Source: Ephydatia muelleri
Lineage: Eukaryota; Porifera; Demospongiae; Spongillida; Spongillidae
Reading direction: 5' to 3'
Length of the DNA stretch: 64,000 bases
Assembly: GCA_013339895.1 (NCBI GenBank)
Contig: JABACO010000001.1
Location: forward strand, 11,704,813 to 11,768,812
Positions within the stretch are counted from its first letter, which is position 1; the number at the start of each line of letters is the position of its first letter. The translations under genes were made by a program, and so were the position numbers. The notes beneath the pieces are model-generated. The model did not search any database. It was not told where the DNA came from and worked only from the letters and a program-made list of their open reading frames with translations. Below, piece by piece: positions 31,265 to 42,299 of the stretch.

Positions 31265-31604
31265 ATGAGTTGATGATATCATATGAGAACTTGGAGGTCA
31301 CTGAGGAGACATTAGGTACTGGAACCGTTTGGTGTTGTCATCAAAGGCGTATATCTGGGCACAAAAGTTGCCATCAAAAAGATCAAGCTGGATGAAGATA
31401 TGAAGCTAATGACACACCTAGAGGTTCAGATTATGAGGTTAGCCTGTACTAAAGAAATGGGAGAAATAAAATATAAATCTCATAAACAATAGACAACTTC
31501 GGCATCCGAACATTATTACACTCATGGGCAGCAAACTTCTCATAGTCAAGAACCTAGTTAATGGCTTCAATCTGGACCAAGTGATCTTCAAACAGGCATT
31601 GCCT
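31265..31604 (+). pseudogene. Broken protein kinase N-lobe, copy B
   Basis: Exons correspond to 7976-8148 and 8204-8315 of copy A, here 31265-31437 and 31493-31604. The glycine-loop frameshift, the AIKK lysine and the LRHPNIITLMG motif are all shared. One silent-looking change (ATTATGAG for ATCATGAG) is seen before the donor. Confidence 0.7.
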
Positions 31605-32505
31605 GTAAGCAACTATGTATATTTTCAATGATGTGTAAATTATGATATTAACGCAGCTTCACATGAGTACTATAAGAAGCAAGGCTCTCTACTGGCAAAC
31701 CATCTGATACTTATGTACATGCACATGCAAGCAGAACAAGAATTGGGCCTATTTCAGAGCTAATTGATCTGCTGCAGCAGACCAATCAGACTGCAGCATA
31801 AAGTGTGGTGATAATCACCCACTTAGCAATATTCCCTTAACAGCTGATGTGCGACAACAGCAGCTGCTCAGTGAATGACGGGTTTGGTTAGCTCAGCATT
31901 GTGCTACAGTGCAGCTAAAGTACGTAGTTAAAAAAGCAGAATAACTGGATGTAGTCACAGCGCCGTAGGGGGGATGGGGGGGCTGGATTGAATCAGCTCC
32001 TCTCAGGGGCGTAGACAACTTTTCTAAGTGGGGGGGGCTATTTGCATTTTTTGTGATCAAAAAATAAAAAAGGTCGGGATTACTAACTCCGCTGGTTATT
32101 AACCGGATCAAAGCATTCAGTTTCCTTTAGCGCACATTATTTTCGCCGATCTCCGATGTCATCTTGCCTTTATAAATCCATTTGTTAATATGATTACCAT
32201 TAAGGAACAGGGCGTGTCCAAAGACTATAAATCACTCCCATCTTTTTTGTCAGATACACATCTACTGCTGTGTGCGGCAGTTCAATGTAACCATTTAATC
32301 TTGTACTCTGGTTGACCTTTCGTGGTGTTTTGGCAATTAAGGAAGAGCTGCAAATGGACCTTGATCATCTTCCTTTTTATTTTTTGTAGCTTTATAATGG
32401 TCAAGTGTGCGTTAATGCATGTACATCGGTTATGTGTGCCTGGTCAACAAATGTATAGTTCCTTGCTCTGACGTCACTGCATGCGAATATATCGTTCAAT
32501 TCATG
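31605..32505. other. Non-coding stretch before the gypsy insertion, copy B
   Basis: It matches 8316-9216 with scattered substitutions; no gene is seen. Confidence 0.4.
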
Positions 32506-32510
32506 TACAT

Positions 32511-32783
32511 TGTGAAGGAGCAGCGAAAGGGATCAAGGGAAAAGATCAAACACCGGGTGGACACGAAAACATCATGTCCGCCCAGCTGAACCCAAAGAAC
32601 GATCCCAACCAATGAACTAGGGGGGATTATGGACCAATGGCTTATTAGTGCAGTAGTATAAAAAGTGTATGTGTGCCTGTGTGGGGGATGCGATGCGAGA
32701 GGTGTGAAATAACTGTAAAAAGTTATATTTGAACCCGGACTCGGTGGTGAAACTATCCAGCGGCGCGCACGCGCTCACTTACA
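32511..32783 (+). repeat. 5' LTR of the Gmr1-like element, copy B
   Basis: This LTR keeps the AAAAAGTTAT stretch that the copy A 5' LTR lacks, so that loss happened in copy A after duplication. It is followed by the same primer-binding sequence, TTTGGTGTCAGGAGTGGGAT. Confidence 0.9.
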
Positions 32784-32861
32784 TTTGGTGTCAGGAGTGG
32801 GATCTATCTACTTTGTGTTTGACAGTTGTCTCGACGACCCACGGAGCAGTACTAATTGTGT

Positions 32862-33957
32862 ATGACTACGCGGTCTGGTCGGCAGTACATCAGAAGAACT
32901 GACGATAGCAAAATGGCGGAAAGAGATCAAGGCTGCGCTGCGGAGGAGGGAGCGGTGAATGACGTAATGAGCATTCTGCTGGAGGACCGAAGAAACCGGG
33001 AGATTCAAATGGAAGAGGAAAGGCGCCAACGGGAGAGAGAGGTTGGTGAAGAGAGAGAGCATCTTCACGAGCAGGTGGAGCTCCTACGTGGAATGTGGGA
33101 GGACACGCGGCAAGAGGCCATGGAGGGCAGAGCTGCGGGGGGAAGGGCAGCGCGAAACCGTTGGGAAAGCGAGTTAAAGCTGAAGAAACTCTCGGAACAG
33201 GATGACATCGAAGCGTATTTGACCTGGCGCCAATGTTGACGGGGAAAGCGCAGAGTGCGTACGCAGCGATGAGAGCAGAGGATGCGCTGGACTACCGAGT
33301 CATGAAAGAGGCGATCCTGAAAAGATACAAGATTTCAGAAGACTCGTATAGGCAGAAGTTCTGACGGGCGGAAAAGAATGCGGAGGAATCGGTGAGCGAG
33401 ATGGCGGTACGGCTCAACGATGTCTTCTGAAAGTGGACGAGGAGTAGTACGACAGTGGAGCAGTTGGCGGACTTGATGGTCAAGGAGCAACTGCTGAACA
33501 CACTCCCCGTGAACGTGAAAATCTGGGTGGAAGAAAGAAGGCCAGGGACTGCAGAGGAGGCAGCACAGTTGGCCGACGATTACTTCCTGGCACGCAAGCA
33601 GGCGGCGCAACCGTTCAAGCCGAGTGAGGGCAAGACACCCATGGAGTCACAGAGTGCCAGGTGGTGTTACATGTGTAAACAAACAGGCCATGTTGCTAAA
33701 GATTGTCCTAGCAGGAAATCCGAAGGCGTGGCAGCTGGCAAGAGTGGAAAGGAGTTGGAACCGAATGGTGGTGGAGCTAGACAACCGGTACCAGTATTCC
33801 GAGAGAAGAGAGACTGGACGAAGGTGGAATGCTTCAACTCTGGGAAAAGGGGACGTGGTTCCAGATACTGCCCAAACAACGCTCTGTTTTGCACTGGCCA
33901 TGGACGAAAGAAGCTGGAAAAAGAGATGCAGAGAAGCGGGGTAGTCAACGGACAAAA
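32862..33957 (+). pseudogene. gag: Gag with SCAN-like capsid domain, copy B
   Basis: The N-terminal frame from MTTRSGRQYIRR is open to 33239, with no stop at the position equivalent to 9689. The shared internal deletion near 33226 shifts the frame before the capsid, and this copy has additional stops at 33361 and 33427. From 33455 the SCAN-like C-terminal half (LADLMVKEQLLNTLPVNVK, EAAQLADDYFLARK) and the knuckle CYMCKQTGHVAKDC are open. The degenerate second knuckle is the same as in copy A. Confidence 0.8.
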
Positions 33958-34422
33958 GGTGCAGGATATAGTGCTGGACACTGGATGCTCGCAGACCATG
34001 GTGCATAGCAGCCTCATACCCTCGGACCAGCTTTTGGAAGGAGATGGAGTGGTGGTGAGATGTGTGCATGGCGATGCTGCGGTGTATCCTTTGTGCAAGG
34101 TCAGGATTGAGTTGGAGGGACACTCTATTCAAGTGGTCGCTGCTGTGTCGGAGACTCTACCCACATCGGTGCTGCTGGGAACGGATGCGAGGGAACTGGG
34201 TGATCTACTAGGTATGAAGATGCCTCAATGGACCCCGTCACCAGTTGAACAGCAGGCATACGTCACTACGAGAGCGAGAGGAGCAGCAGAGGCTAGCAGG
34301 GAGCGAGAGGAGCGCTCAAATGAGGAACAGAGTGGTGTCAACCCAAATCCTGTGGTGATGACCACAGAGACGGAAGTCTGGGACTTGGGGAATCAGTTGG
34401 AGGAGGGTATTTTCGAAGGAGG
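33958..34422 (+). pseudogene. Aspartic protease with intact DTG, copy B
   Basis: The strand QDIVLDTGCSQTMVHSS carries the catalytic Asp-Thr-Gly at about 33976, in frame with the zinc knuckle. SVLLGTDARELGDLLG forms the C-terminal part. This is the undamaged version of the copy A protease. The frame then runs into the foreign element and stops at 34448. Confidence 0.8.
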
Positions 34423-34633
34423 TGTCTGTAGAGTAGTTCATGAATATTAAGGTTAAGGGGTTTTAGGCACGTGATGCGGAGAGTGAGATTGTGTAAGAGC
34501 GTGCAATGATTGTGGAGTTTTGGCTGATAGAAATCCGAGAACATCACATTTTGGCGACGAGGGTGGGATATGGCGGCACCTCTTCTGGGTTGTTTGGAAC
34601 CATTTGATTCTTCGAATGAAGATTAGGGGGCCT

Positions 34634-35440
34634 ATATGGAGCATATGGACGAATTCCTCATCGCTAATGGAGTGGATGACGACCGAAAGAAGGTGGCGGT
34701 TTTGCTGAGCACTGTAGGGCCTTCAACCTATCGTCTTCTAAAGGACTTGTTAGCGCCTACACTTCCTTCAACACAATCTTTTGACGAAATTCGAGAAGTT
34801 CTTCAATGCCATTTCCAACCAAAACCTCTTGTTATAGCTGAACAGTTTAAGTTTCATCAGCGGAATCAGAGCGAAAGCGAGAGCGTTGTATAGTATTTGG
34901 CTGAACTGCGTAAGTTGGCTAAAACGTGCGAATTCAAAGCATTTCTGGACTAGGAGTTGCGGGATCGCTTTGTGTGCGGCCTTCGAGCTCAAAGTATCCA
35001 AAAACGTTGCTCTCTGAAGCTGCGTTAGACTTGAAGAAAGCATTGGAGGTCGCTCAAGGTATGGAGGCGGCAGAGCAAACTACTAAACACATGCACGGAC
35101 TCCCGTGGAGTTCATAGTGTGTAACCTAATAAAAAAGGGAATTCACCTAAACCACTAGCTCCCTCAACTCCTTGTCCTCGATGTGGGGAAATTGGACACT
35201 GGACCTCCAACTGTAGATGTAAATTCATGCAATGTAGGAAATGTGGTAAAACAGGTCATATTGCACGAGCCTGTCAATCAGGGGGCCAAAAAGGGGGTGC
35301 TGCTAACCTGCTACCACGTAAAATGGGAAAACCAAAGACATCTACTGATCAACTGAACTGTGGGGAAGAGGAAGGAGACACAGATGCGGAAGAAGGTCAC
35401 TCCATTTCTGGTGTTCATGCTATGAGTCAGTCTAAGGCGG
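34634..35440 (+). pseudogene. gag: Gag of the nested mag-like element
   Basis: Frames give MEHMDEFLIANGVDDDRKKV, STYRLLKDLLAPTLPSTQSF and VIAEQFKFHQRNQSESESV, followed by stops at 34891 and 34951 and a frame break near 35010. Two CCHC knuckles follow: CPRCGEIGHWTSNC and CRKCGKTGHIARAC (about 35176-35270). The same layout occurs in the element at 45731. Confidence 0.8.
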
Positions 35441-36689
35441 CACGCAAAATTTGGGGTGGATGTGCTTTTAAATGGAAAACCTATAAAAATGGATTTGGAT
35501 ACTGGTGCTAGCATCAGTCTGATCAACCACAAGATGTGGAAAGAGACTCTCGCAAGCATACCTTTGAAGGAGAGCAAAGTATTGCTAAGAGCTTACACGG
35601 GTCATCAACTGCCAGTTATGGGACAGACCATGGTATCAGTGGAGGTTGATGGGCAGATAAAGAACCTACCTTTAGTGGTAACAAAAGGGAGTGGACCTCC
35701 CCTGTTAGGTAGGAACTGGTTAAGTGAAATATCTTTGAACTGGGGACGCCTTTGAGACCATTTTGTACAGCAAATATCGGCAGGTGCATGCCAGAAGTCA
35801 CATGGGGCATCTCCCCCTACACCCTTAAAGCTGTTGCTAAAGGAGTTTAGCGATCGTTTCCAAAAAGGCTTAGGGGAAATGGGGAAGCTCAAGGCCCAAA
35901 TCTTTTTGAAAGAAGGGGCAAGTCCGAAGTTTTTTAGACCTAGGGCAGTACCCTATGCCCTGAAGGAATAGATTAAGGAGGATCTAAAGTGCTTGGAACA
36001 CCTCGGAGTAATCAGACCGATCTGTCACTCTAAGTGGGCGGCACCAGTGGTACCAATCATCAAGGCAAGTGGAGCTGTAAGAATTTGTGGAGATTTCAAA
36101 ATAACTGTAAATCCTCAGCTGGAGGTCAAACTACCTAAGGCGGAAGACCTTTTCACATCCCTAGAAGGAGGAGAGCGATTCACCACATTGGATCTGGCTG
36201 ATGCCTATCTGCTTATGACATTAGATGAGGAGGCCAAGCAGTATCTTGTGATCAACACCCATAAGGGATTATATCAGTATCATCATCTTCCTTTTGGTGT
36301 TAGCTCTGCGCCAGCTCTCTTCCAAAGAGCTATGGACTCCATACTACAAGGGTTAAGTGGAGTGGTCTGTCATATTGGTAACTGGGGCCAATACTGAGGA
36401 GCATCTTGCAAACCTGGGTAAAGTGTTCTTTCGACTGCGAGAGTATGGATTAAGGCTGAATCTGGACAAGTGCCGTTTCCTAGAGGAGTCAGTGGGATAT
36501 GTGATCAACAAGGAAGGAATACATACCAGTTCAAAGAAGGTTCAAGCGGTTCTCGATGCTCCTCCTCCTACAGATCTGGGCGAGTTGCGGTCTTTTCTTG
36601 GCCTAGTAAATTATTATGGCAAGTTCATAAGGAACTTATCTGAGCTGGCTGCTCCGTTGAATCAGTTGCTCCAGAAAACCGTAAAGTAG
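35441..36689 (+). pseudogene. Protease and reverse transcriptase of the nested element
   Basis: The protease has MDLDTGASISLIN (35492 region) and PPLLGRNWL. The RT follows after stops near 35753 and 35969: RICGDFKITVNPQLE, TTLDLADAYLLMTL, LPFGVSSAPALFQRAMD. The strand that should carry Y-x-D-D is damaged: the sequence passes from GVVC directly to HILVTG-like bases, so the two catalytic Asp codons are deleted and the frame shifts at about 36370. The connection domain (LRSFLGLVNYYGKFIRNLSE) is intact. Confidence 0.82.
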
Positions 36690-37315
36690 AGTTGGACTTC
36701 TATTTGTCAGCAAAGTTTTCAAGCCCTGAAGAAAGCTTTGACCTCTGCTGAGGTTCTGTGCCACTATAATCCAAGGTTGCCGTTAAGCCTGGCTTGTGAT
36801 GCTTCATCTGTGGGGATTGGAGCAGTCATCTTTCATACTTTTGGAAATGGAGCTGAAAGGCCAATTGCTTATGCGTCCCGAACTCTTACTTCCACGGAAA
36901 AAAAATACTCACAAATAGAGCGAGAAGCATTGGGTATTGTATACCAAAGAAGTTTCACCAGTACCTGTATGGACGGAAGTTTACATTAATCACAGATCAC
37001 AAGCCTTTAGTGACAATTTTTGGTCCTACTGCCAGTCTATCAATCATGGCTGCCTCGCGTATGCAACGATGGGCCCTTATCTTGTCCGGTTACTACTACA
37101 CTATCCAGTATAAGCCCATGGCTCAACACGGGAATGCTGACACTTTATCCAGGCTACCACAGGTTACTACTCCAGATGCATTGTGTTTGGATCAAGAGGT
37201 ACATGCAATTCAGAGGGTTGTAGAGAAGCTGCCCATCCAGGCCACAGACATTCAGCAGGCTACTAGGAGGGATCCTGTTTTGAGCCAAGTTCTACGTTAT
37301 ACAGTACAGGGTTGA
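36690..37315 (+). pseudogene. RNase H of the nested element
   Basis: The sequence shows LACDASSVGIGAVIFH, IAYASRTLTSTEKKYSQIE and, after a frameshift near 36945, TDHKPLVTIFG and HGNADTLSRLPQ. The linker after it ends with a stop at 37313. Confidence 0.8.
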
Positions 37316-37991
37316 CAAGCAGTTCTGCGGATTGAATGGTATCTGACACGTGTTGGTGGCGCCATATCATCCTCGATCAAATGGAGAAGCAGAACGATTT
37401 GTGAAGACTTTCAAACAAGCTTTTCGTGCCATGAAGGGGGAGGACTTGTTGAAAAGACTGGATCAATTCTTATTCTCATACCGGAACACCCCTCACACCA
37501 CCACTGGGTACTCACCAGCACAGTTGTTATTGGGTCGAAGGTTGCGGAGTAAATTGGATCTGCTGGTGCCAAGGGTAGAGTCCAAGGTGGAGGCCGCTCA
37601 GCTGGGTCAGAAGAAGTATCATGATGTGAAGGCGAAGGCTAGGACATTTGATGCAGGACAGTCTGTTTGGGCACAAAACTACCGACCTGGTGAAAAATGG
37701 CTGCCCGGGGTGGTCCTGGAAAAGGTGGGGCCAGTCTCTTACAGGGTGGAGGTTCAAGGGCAGGTCTGGAGACGGCATGTGGATCAGTTGTTGCGGAGAG
37801 AGGAGAGGGCAGGAGATAATCCCCTGAGTGATCCTGTGATTTCAAATGATGTTCCTCTAATTCCACCAGTTGAGTCAGTAGTTCCAGCTGAGTCCCAGTT
37901 CACTTCAGTGGTGCCCTTTAGGTCATCCTCCGTGGGGAAGTTACCTGGTGTTTTGGAAATTCCTCCCAAATCACTGTCATATATCTCCTAG
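37316..37991 (+). pseudogene. Integrase remnant of the nested element
   Basis: The zinc domain and the first half of the catalytic core are deleted around 37316-37350. What remains starts at VAPYHPRSNGEAERFVKTFK, which carries the third catalytic residue (Glu). It continues RNTPHTTTGYSPAQLLLGRR, WLPGVVLEKVGPVSYRVEV and RRHVDQLLRREE, and then a Ser/Pro-rich tail. The reading frame runs across the junction at 37981 and stops at 37989. Confidence 0.8.
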
Positions 37992-38224
37992 GCCGGAAGT
38001 TCACTGTGGAGACCGACCACTGATCACTTGTGTGGCTGAATAAGCTTAAAGGAAAGCAACTCCAGACTGACACGGTGGAGTCTGGCACTCCAACCCTACC
38101 AATACACGGTGGTACACAGAGCTGGTCTCAGCAACGGGAATGCCGATGCCCTATCCCGTGTCAACATGGGGACAGATCAGGATAGAGCAACAAAGGAGTT
38201 TGTTGCTGAAGAAGGGGGGTGGGG

Positions 38225-38493
38225 TGTGAAGGAGCAGCGAAAGGGATCAAGGGAAAAGATCAAACACCGGGTGGACACAAAAACATCATGTCCGCCCAGC
38301 TGAACCCAAAGAACGATCCCAACCAATGAACTAGGGGAGATTATGGACCAATGGCTTATTAGTGCAGTAGTATAAAAAGTGTATGTGTGCCTGTGTGGGG
38401 ATGCGATGCGAGAGGTGTGAAATAACTGTAAAAAATATTTGAACCCGGACTCGGTGGTGAAACTATCCAGCGGCGCGCGCGCGCTCACTTACA
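38225..38493 (+). repeat. 3' LTR of the Gmr1-like element, copy B
   Basis: It matches 14046-14317 except for a 3-bp shortening near 38431 and single-base changes. The polypurine tract GAAGGGGGGTGGGG precedes it. Confidence 0.9.
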
Positions 38494-38656
38494 TACATGT
38501 ATACTATATGTACAACAATTCCATCAAAGTAATTGCTCATAACACTAATTCGGTTAATTTGACCACTGAAGTGAATAATGCATGGTGCTATAATTTAATC
38601 TTATCTAATCTTATCTACTCTCCAGAAAATGTTTTCTTCCTTGGTACCACATAAAT

Positions 38657-39188
38657 AGCTCTGATGATCTGAAGAAGTGTGTGGCAACAGCATTTCCGCA
38701 CAGTGCGCTGTTCTGTCGACTGACACGATCACAACTCCAGGTCTTTATGCAAGATCTATGGGAAAGGTTAGCTCAAATAATTTCTGAACAAGTTTTGAAT
38801 GCTACTTGTATTTGAGTTTCAATGATATTGAACCAGATGAAGAGTCGGTATTGAGGAAAGTATTTAAACCTGTGGTGTGCATGGGCAGACAACCAGGCAG
38901 TAATGTTTCTGTTCTTCGCTCAAATCTACTATTCAAAAGTGATGGAACCCTCAGATGAGCAGGATTACATTGTGATTCCAGAGATTATTCAAAAGCTTGG
39001 CCTTGGGGGCGCTTTGGCTCTAATTGAAGAACAACCTGTAGTATCAAACCCCCTTTGCACTGTACTAACTGGAATAAAGCGAATCGCTGGGTTTGTGAAG
39101 AATTTTTCTTCACATGAAGGTTTTATACGAGTGCTATACCCCATGCAAAGATATGTGAAGAATTTGTGAAGAATTTTTCTTCATGTGA
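38657..39188 (+). pseudogene. Uncharacterised transposase-like remnant, copy B
   Basis: This is the counterpart of 14481-15010 with the same frame break after SDGTL. A short duplication of GTGAAGAATTT near 39155 is unique to this copy and makes three neighbouring GTGAAGAATT phrases. Confidence 0.3.
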
Positions 39189-39429
39189 GGTTTTATAGCA
39201 GTGTTATACGCATGTGAAGAATGATTGTCCTCGCATTAAAAACTATCTCCTCTCATTGTACTGATTACATGTACATGTAATGCCACATGTGAATTTGTTA
39301 TTATTTAGCATTACTGATTATGAACATATCAAAGTATTTACTTTGTAAGTACTGTATGATAAGCTCATCTATGATGCTCGAATAAAAAATTGCTTCATTC
39401 TTTTTGCAAGTAAAAAGCAACAACGAGCT

Positions 39430-39678
39430 GTGGTGGCGGCTGATCCATCAGCTCATCCGACAACCTTGGTGCCAGCGGCGGATCCATCAGCTCACACGAC
39501 AACCATGGTGCCAGCGACCGATCCATCAGCTCACCTGACAACCATGGTACCGGCGCCCAATCCATCAGCTCACCCGACAACCATGGTGCCTGTGGCCGAT
39601 CCATCAGCTCACCCGACAACCATGATGCCAGCGGCCAATTTATCAGCTTACCCAACAACCAGCTCCAGCCGATACTGG
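39430..39678. repeat. 39-bp coding-like minisatellite, copy B
   Basis: The array has the same units as copy A but lacks 30 bp at its right end, so the frame goes directly from SAYPTT to the following Ser-rich sequence. Confidence 0.9.
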
Positions 39679-39821
39679 CGATAGGTCTGGCAACCTCTGA
39701 TGCCATGGGAGAAGCACCCACACCTGCAGTTGTACCAGCTGCTGAAATATGAGAGGAACAAGTTGCCCCTCCCCCTCACGACAATCCAGCGGCTCGTCCT
39801 GCTGCTGACTTAGCCAGTTGT

Positions 39822-40550
39822 TTGCCCTATATGGTGCGTCATGGGACCATTGAAATTGGGGAGCTCGAGAATTTCAATGGTCCAAGGACTAAGAAACGCA
39901 GAACAAGAACTGAAGCATGGACTCAGGGTTCATTTACAATTTCTTCCCCACGGTCATCCACTCCACACCACTCACAACCGTACCCCTATTCATCACCCTG
40001 GTCACACTCTCCACCTCCTTCACATTCACCACGACCACAACGCTCACGTTCATCAAGTGTCTTGCACTCATCCTCATCACAACGCTCACATTCACCAAGT
40101 GTCTTGCACTCTGGACCAGCCCACTGCCACAATAATGGACCAGCCCACTGCCACAATACTCATGACCAGAACCTCAGTGCCACAATACTGGACCAGCACA
40201 CTACCACCTGTAATATTCGACCAGAACCCACTGCCACAGTACTGGACACCTTTAAGTATGGGAAAGATTCTGTCCGTAGATGCATCATGGTGCTGTCTGT
40301 ATTCCTGTTTCTTGCCACATCTACACGTGTAACTAGTAATACAAAAATGATTCCAAGGTGCTTCTTTTGTATATTTAACATTTTCCAGAATGTTCCTTCC
40401 ATTGAAAAGAAGGGCGTTCCGGCAAATGTCAAGTTCTTAGAAGTACTATTTACATGTCCAGATAACAAGACTCAATTTAGGGACACTAGGCATAGGTCCA
40501 CAACCGACTTCTTCACGGGTGCACCAGTCATATATGTGAGCAACAACTGA
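39822..40550 (+). CDS. Low-complexity Ser/Pro/His-rich open frame, copy B (doubtful gene)
   Basis: In this copy one frame of 242 codons joins the Ser/Pro/His-rich part to the VPSIEKKGVPANVKFLEVLF segment, because indels in the CACTGCCACAAT repeats bring the two copy A frames together. That makes a real coding sequence somewhat more plausible, but the composition is so simple that open frames are expected by chance. Confidence 0.3.
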   Translation: MPYMVRHGTIEIGELENFNGPRTKKRRTRTEAWTQGSFTISSPRSSTPHHSQPYPYSSPWSHSPPPSHSPRPQRSRSSSVLHSSSSQRSHSPSVLHSGPAHCHNNGPAHCHNTHDQNLSATILDQHTTTCNIRPEPTATVLDTFKYGKDSVRRCIMVLSVFLFLATSTRVTSNTKMIPRCFFCIFNIFQNVPSIEKKGVPANVKFLEVLFTCPDNKTQFRDTRHRSTTDFFTGAPVIYVSNN

Positions 40551-40718
40551 CTTCTTCACAGGTGCAACAGTCATATATGTGAGCAACAACTGACTTCTTC
40601 ATGGGTGCTCTCAAGTAATCTAAGCAACATCTAACTTTTTGCAGGAGTGCATGATACGCACAATTTATGCATGCATCATGTTCCGTGTGCTGTGTGATGT
40701 TTATTTTGACCGCTACTG

Positions 40719-41901
40719 TCATGTGCTGATCTCACTCTTTCGGTCCTTTTCATGGTACCAAGGGAATATGGCCTGTAATTCTGCCAAGCAATCTTTATAG
40801 TCAGTAAACCAGCCATTGCTTAGTGCCTCTAGTCTACCACCTGCCATCATCAGCTTTACATTCTGGTGAATTGCACACACACATACCGAGTGAGTGCCCA
40901 TGGGTACTGCCAGCACACATTCTTTAGGTCTCAGTTCTGCAAACTTAGAGAAGCCAACCTTCACATTTGGATGCTGTGTTTTGAATTGATGGTATGCTTT
41001 CCTTCAGGTTGCAAAGCACAAGCCTCTTCTGCCAATGCTGTTTCTCTCCATCTGCACTTGGTACTGACAAAAAATCCTTTTTTCCAGGCATCACATGGCT
41101 TATACTGTCACTGCAGTAAAAGTTTTTCACTAGCTCTACAGTCTCTTCTGTAAGAGATGGCTTTGTTCACGAGTCAGGGCTAGACAAGATCCTTTTATCT
41201 TCAACAAGCTTTTTTGCACACCTTGTAAATACGTATTAGCACTAAACTCTTCTCTTATTCTCTGTAAGGACCAACTCTTGGTAGAACCGTAAGAATCCTC
41301 ATTCTTTTGCTTAACTTGATAGATGCAAACTTTTCTTTAAGCTGCTATTTCTATGCCATCATTTCTATGCAACACATCGGTGATTACCCCTGTAAAAAGC
41401 TGTAAGTTCTTTTCCACAGCTTCGTCAAATTTGTATACTTTTTGAACAAGATATGTTTCACTATGAAGATGACTATGTCGTTTTGATAAGAGAGATTCCT
41501 TGGATAGCAAATGTTGCTGTGTAGTTCAGTAGCGGTATCATCTAACTGGTGATCATTGTCGCTTCCTTCGCTACTTTCAGTACTACAGAGTGTGCCACAA
41601 ATTTTGGTAGTTGGTTCGGTGCCAGGAGGTGATGCTAAGTTGCTAGGACCAGGACATTCATCTGATATCATTGAGCTTGTGCTTCCTACGAAAGTGTCAA
41701 CTGTGTGCGTTGTTGCTGTCAGACAGTTGCAGCCATGACATCTCCGGTTTTTAGTGGGAGAGACGGGTGTTTGCGATTACTGTTGCTGATAGAACTCGAA
41801 GGCTCAAATAAAATACGGCGCTTGTGTCTCCTGTAAGGGTAGCAACAGTAATTTCTACGGTTGTCCATACCTTGCACTCGTGAGCGCTCTTTCAAAAACA
41901 A
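40719..41901 (-). pseudogene. Uncharacterised transposon-linked protein, minus strand, copy B
   Basis: This is the counterpart of 16547-17725 with further damage: 1-bp indels near 41740, 41774 and 41810 break the N-terminal frame, and an extra base near 41000 breaks the conserved core. The motif series GFSKFAELRPKECVL and THSVCVCAIHQNVKLMM is still readable. Decay therefore continued after duplication. Confidence 0.45.
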
Positions 41902-42044
41902 TGCAAAAAGGTGGGTACTAAGTGTTCTTTAAAATAGAATGCAAAAAGGAGCTGAATCATGATAGGCAATTAAGCATCAGTGTTGATTGCTGTGGTGTGA
42001 TACAGTAGCGGTCATTAAAAAGGTTACGTTCAGAGCAATAGAAA

Positions 42045-42299
42045 ATGGTGTTCTCCACGTATAAGAAGCTTCGGATAGTTTTCTTTCATCGGAAGGGTCT
42101 GAAGGCACCAGAGAATGGAAAACGCCTATTTCAAGAAGGAATGATGGCTTCGAAGCAAGGAATTCACAAGTTCATAAACGTTTTGAAGCAACGGGTTCGA
42201 TTAGTTGGTAACAAGGAATTGGGCGATTATCCAAAGTGATGGAAGTGGTAAAAGCTATCGTCGATGACCAGATGAAGGCGGACAACGAGACATCGGTAT
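42045..42299 (+). pseudogene. Tc1-like transposase DNA-binding N-terminus, copy B
   Basis: The sequence is MVFSTYKKLRIVFFHRKGLK onward as in copy A, with a 1-bp deletion near 42177 that changes the frame after GIHKFI. It stops at the same place as copy A, before any catalytic motif. Confidence 0.6.

Larger units (their letters stand above)
34423..37981 (+). mobile_element. Mag-like Ty3/gypsy fragment lodged in the Gmr1-like element
   Basis: It begins with a 126-bp LTR-like segment (TGTCTGTAGAG...ATCACA, 34423-34548), followed by TTTTGGCGACGAGGG, which shares its primer-binding core with the element at 45731. Gag, PR, RT, RNase H and INT follow in standard order. There is no 3' LTR and no polypurine tract; the sequence ends in the C-terminal tail of INT at 37981, where TATCTCCTAGG of the host element resumes. 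TATCTC occurs at both break points in copy A (11111 and 13803), so microhomology may have been involved. Confidence 0.85.
32511..38493 (+). mobile_element. Gmr1-like gypsy element with replaced interior, copy B
   Basis: The outer element has LTRs at 32511-32783 and 38225-38493 and TACAT duplications at 32506-32510 and 38494-38498, the same site as in copy A. Gag and protease are kept (32862-34422), then 34423-37981 belongs to a different gypsy element. The RNase H end and 3' LTR of the Gmr1-like element resume at 37982. The 2692 bp of copy A that carry INT, RT and most of RNase H (11111-13802) are absent. Confidence 0.92.
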
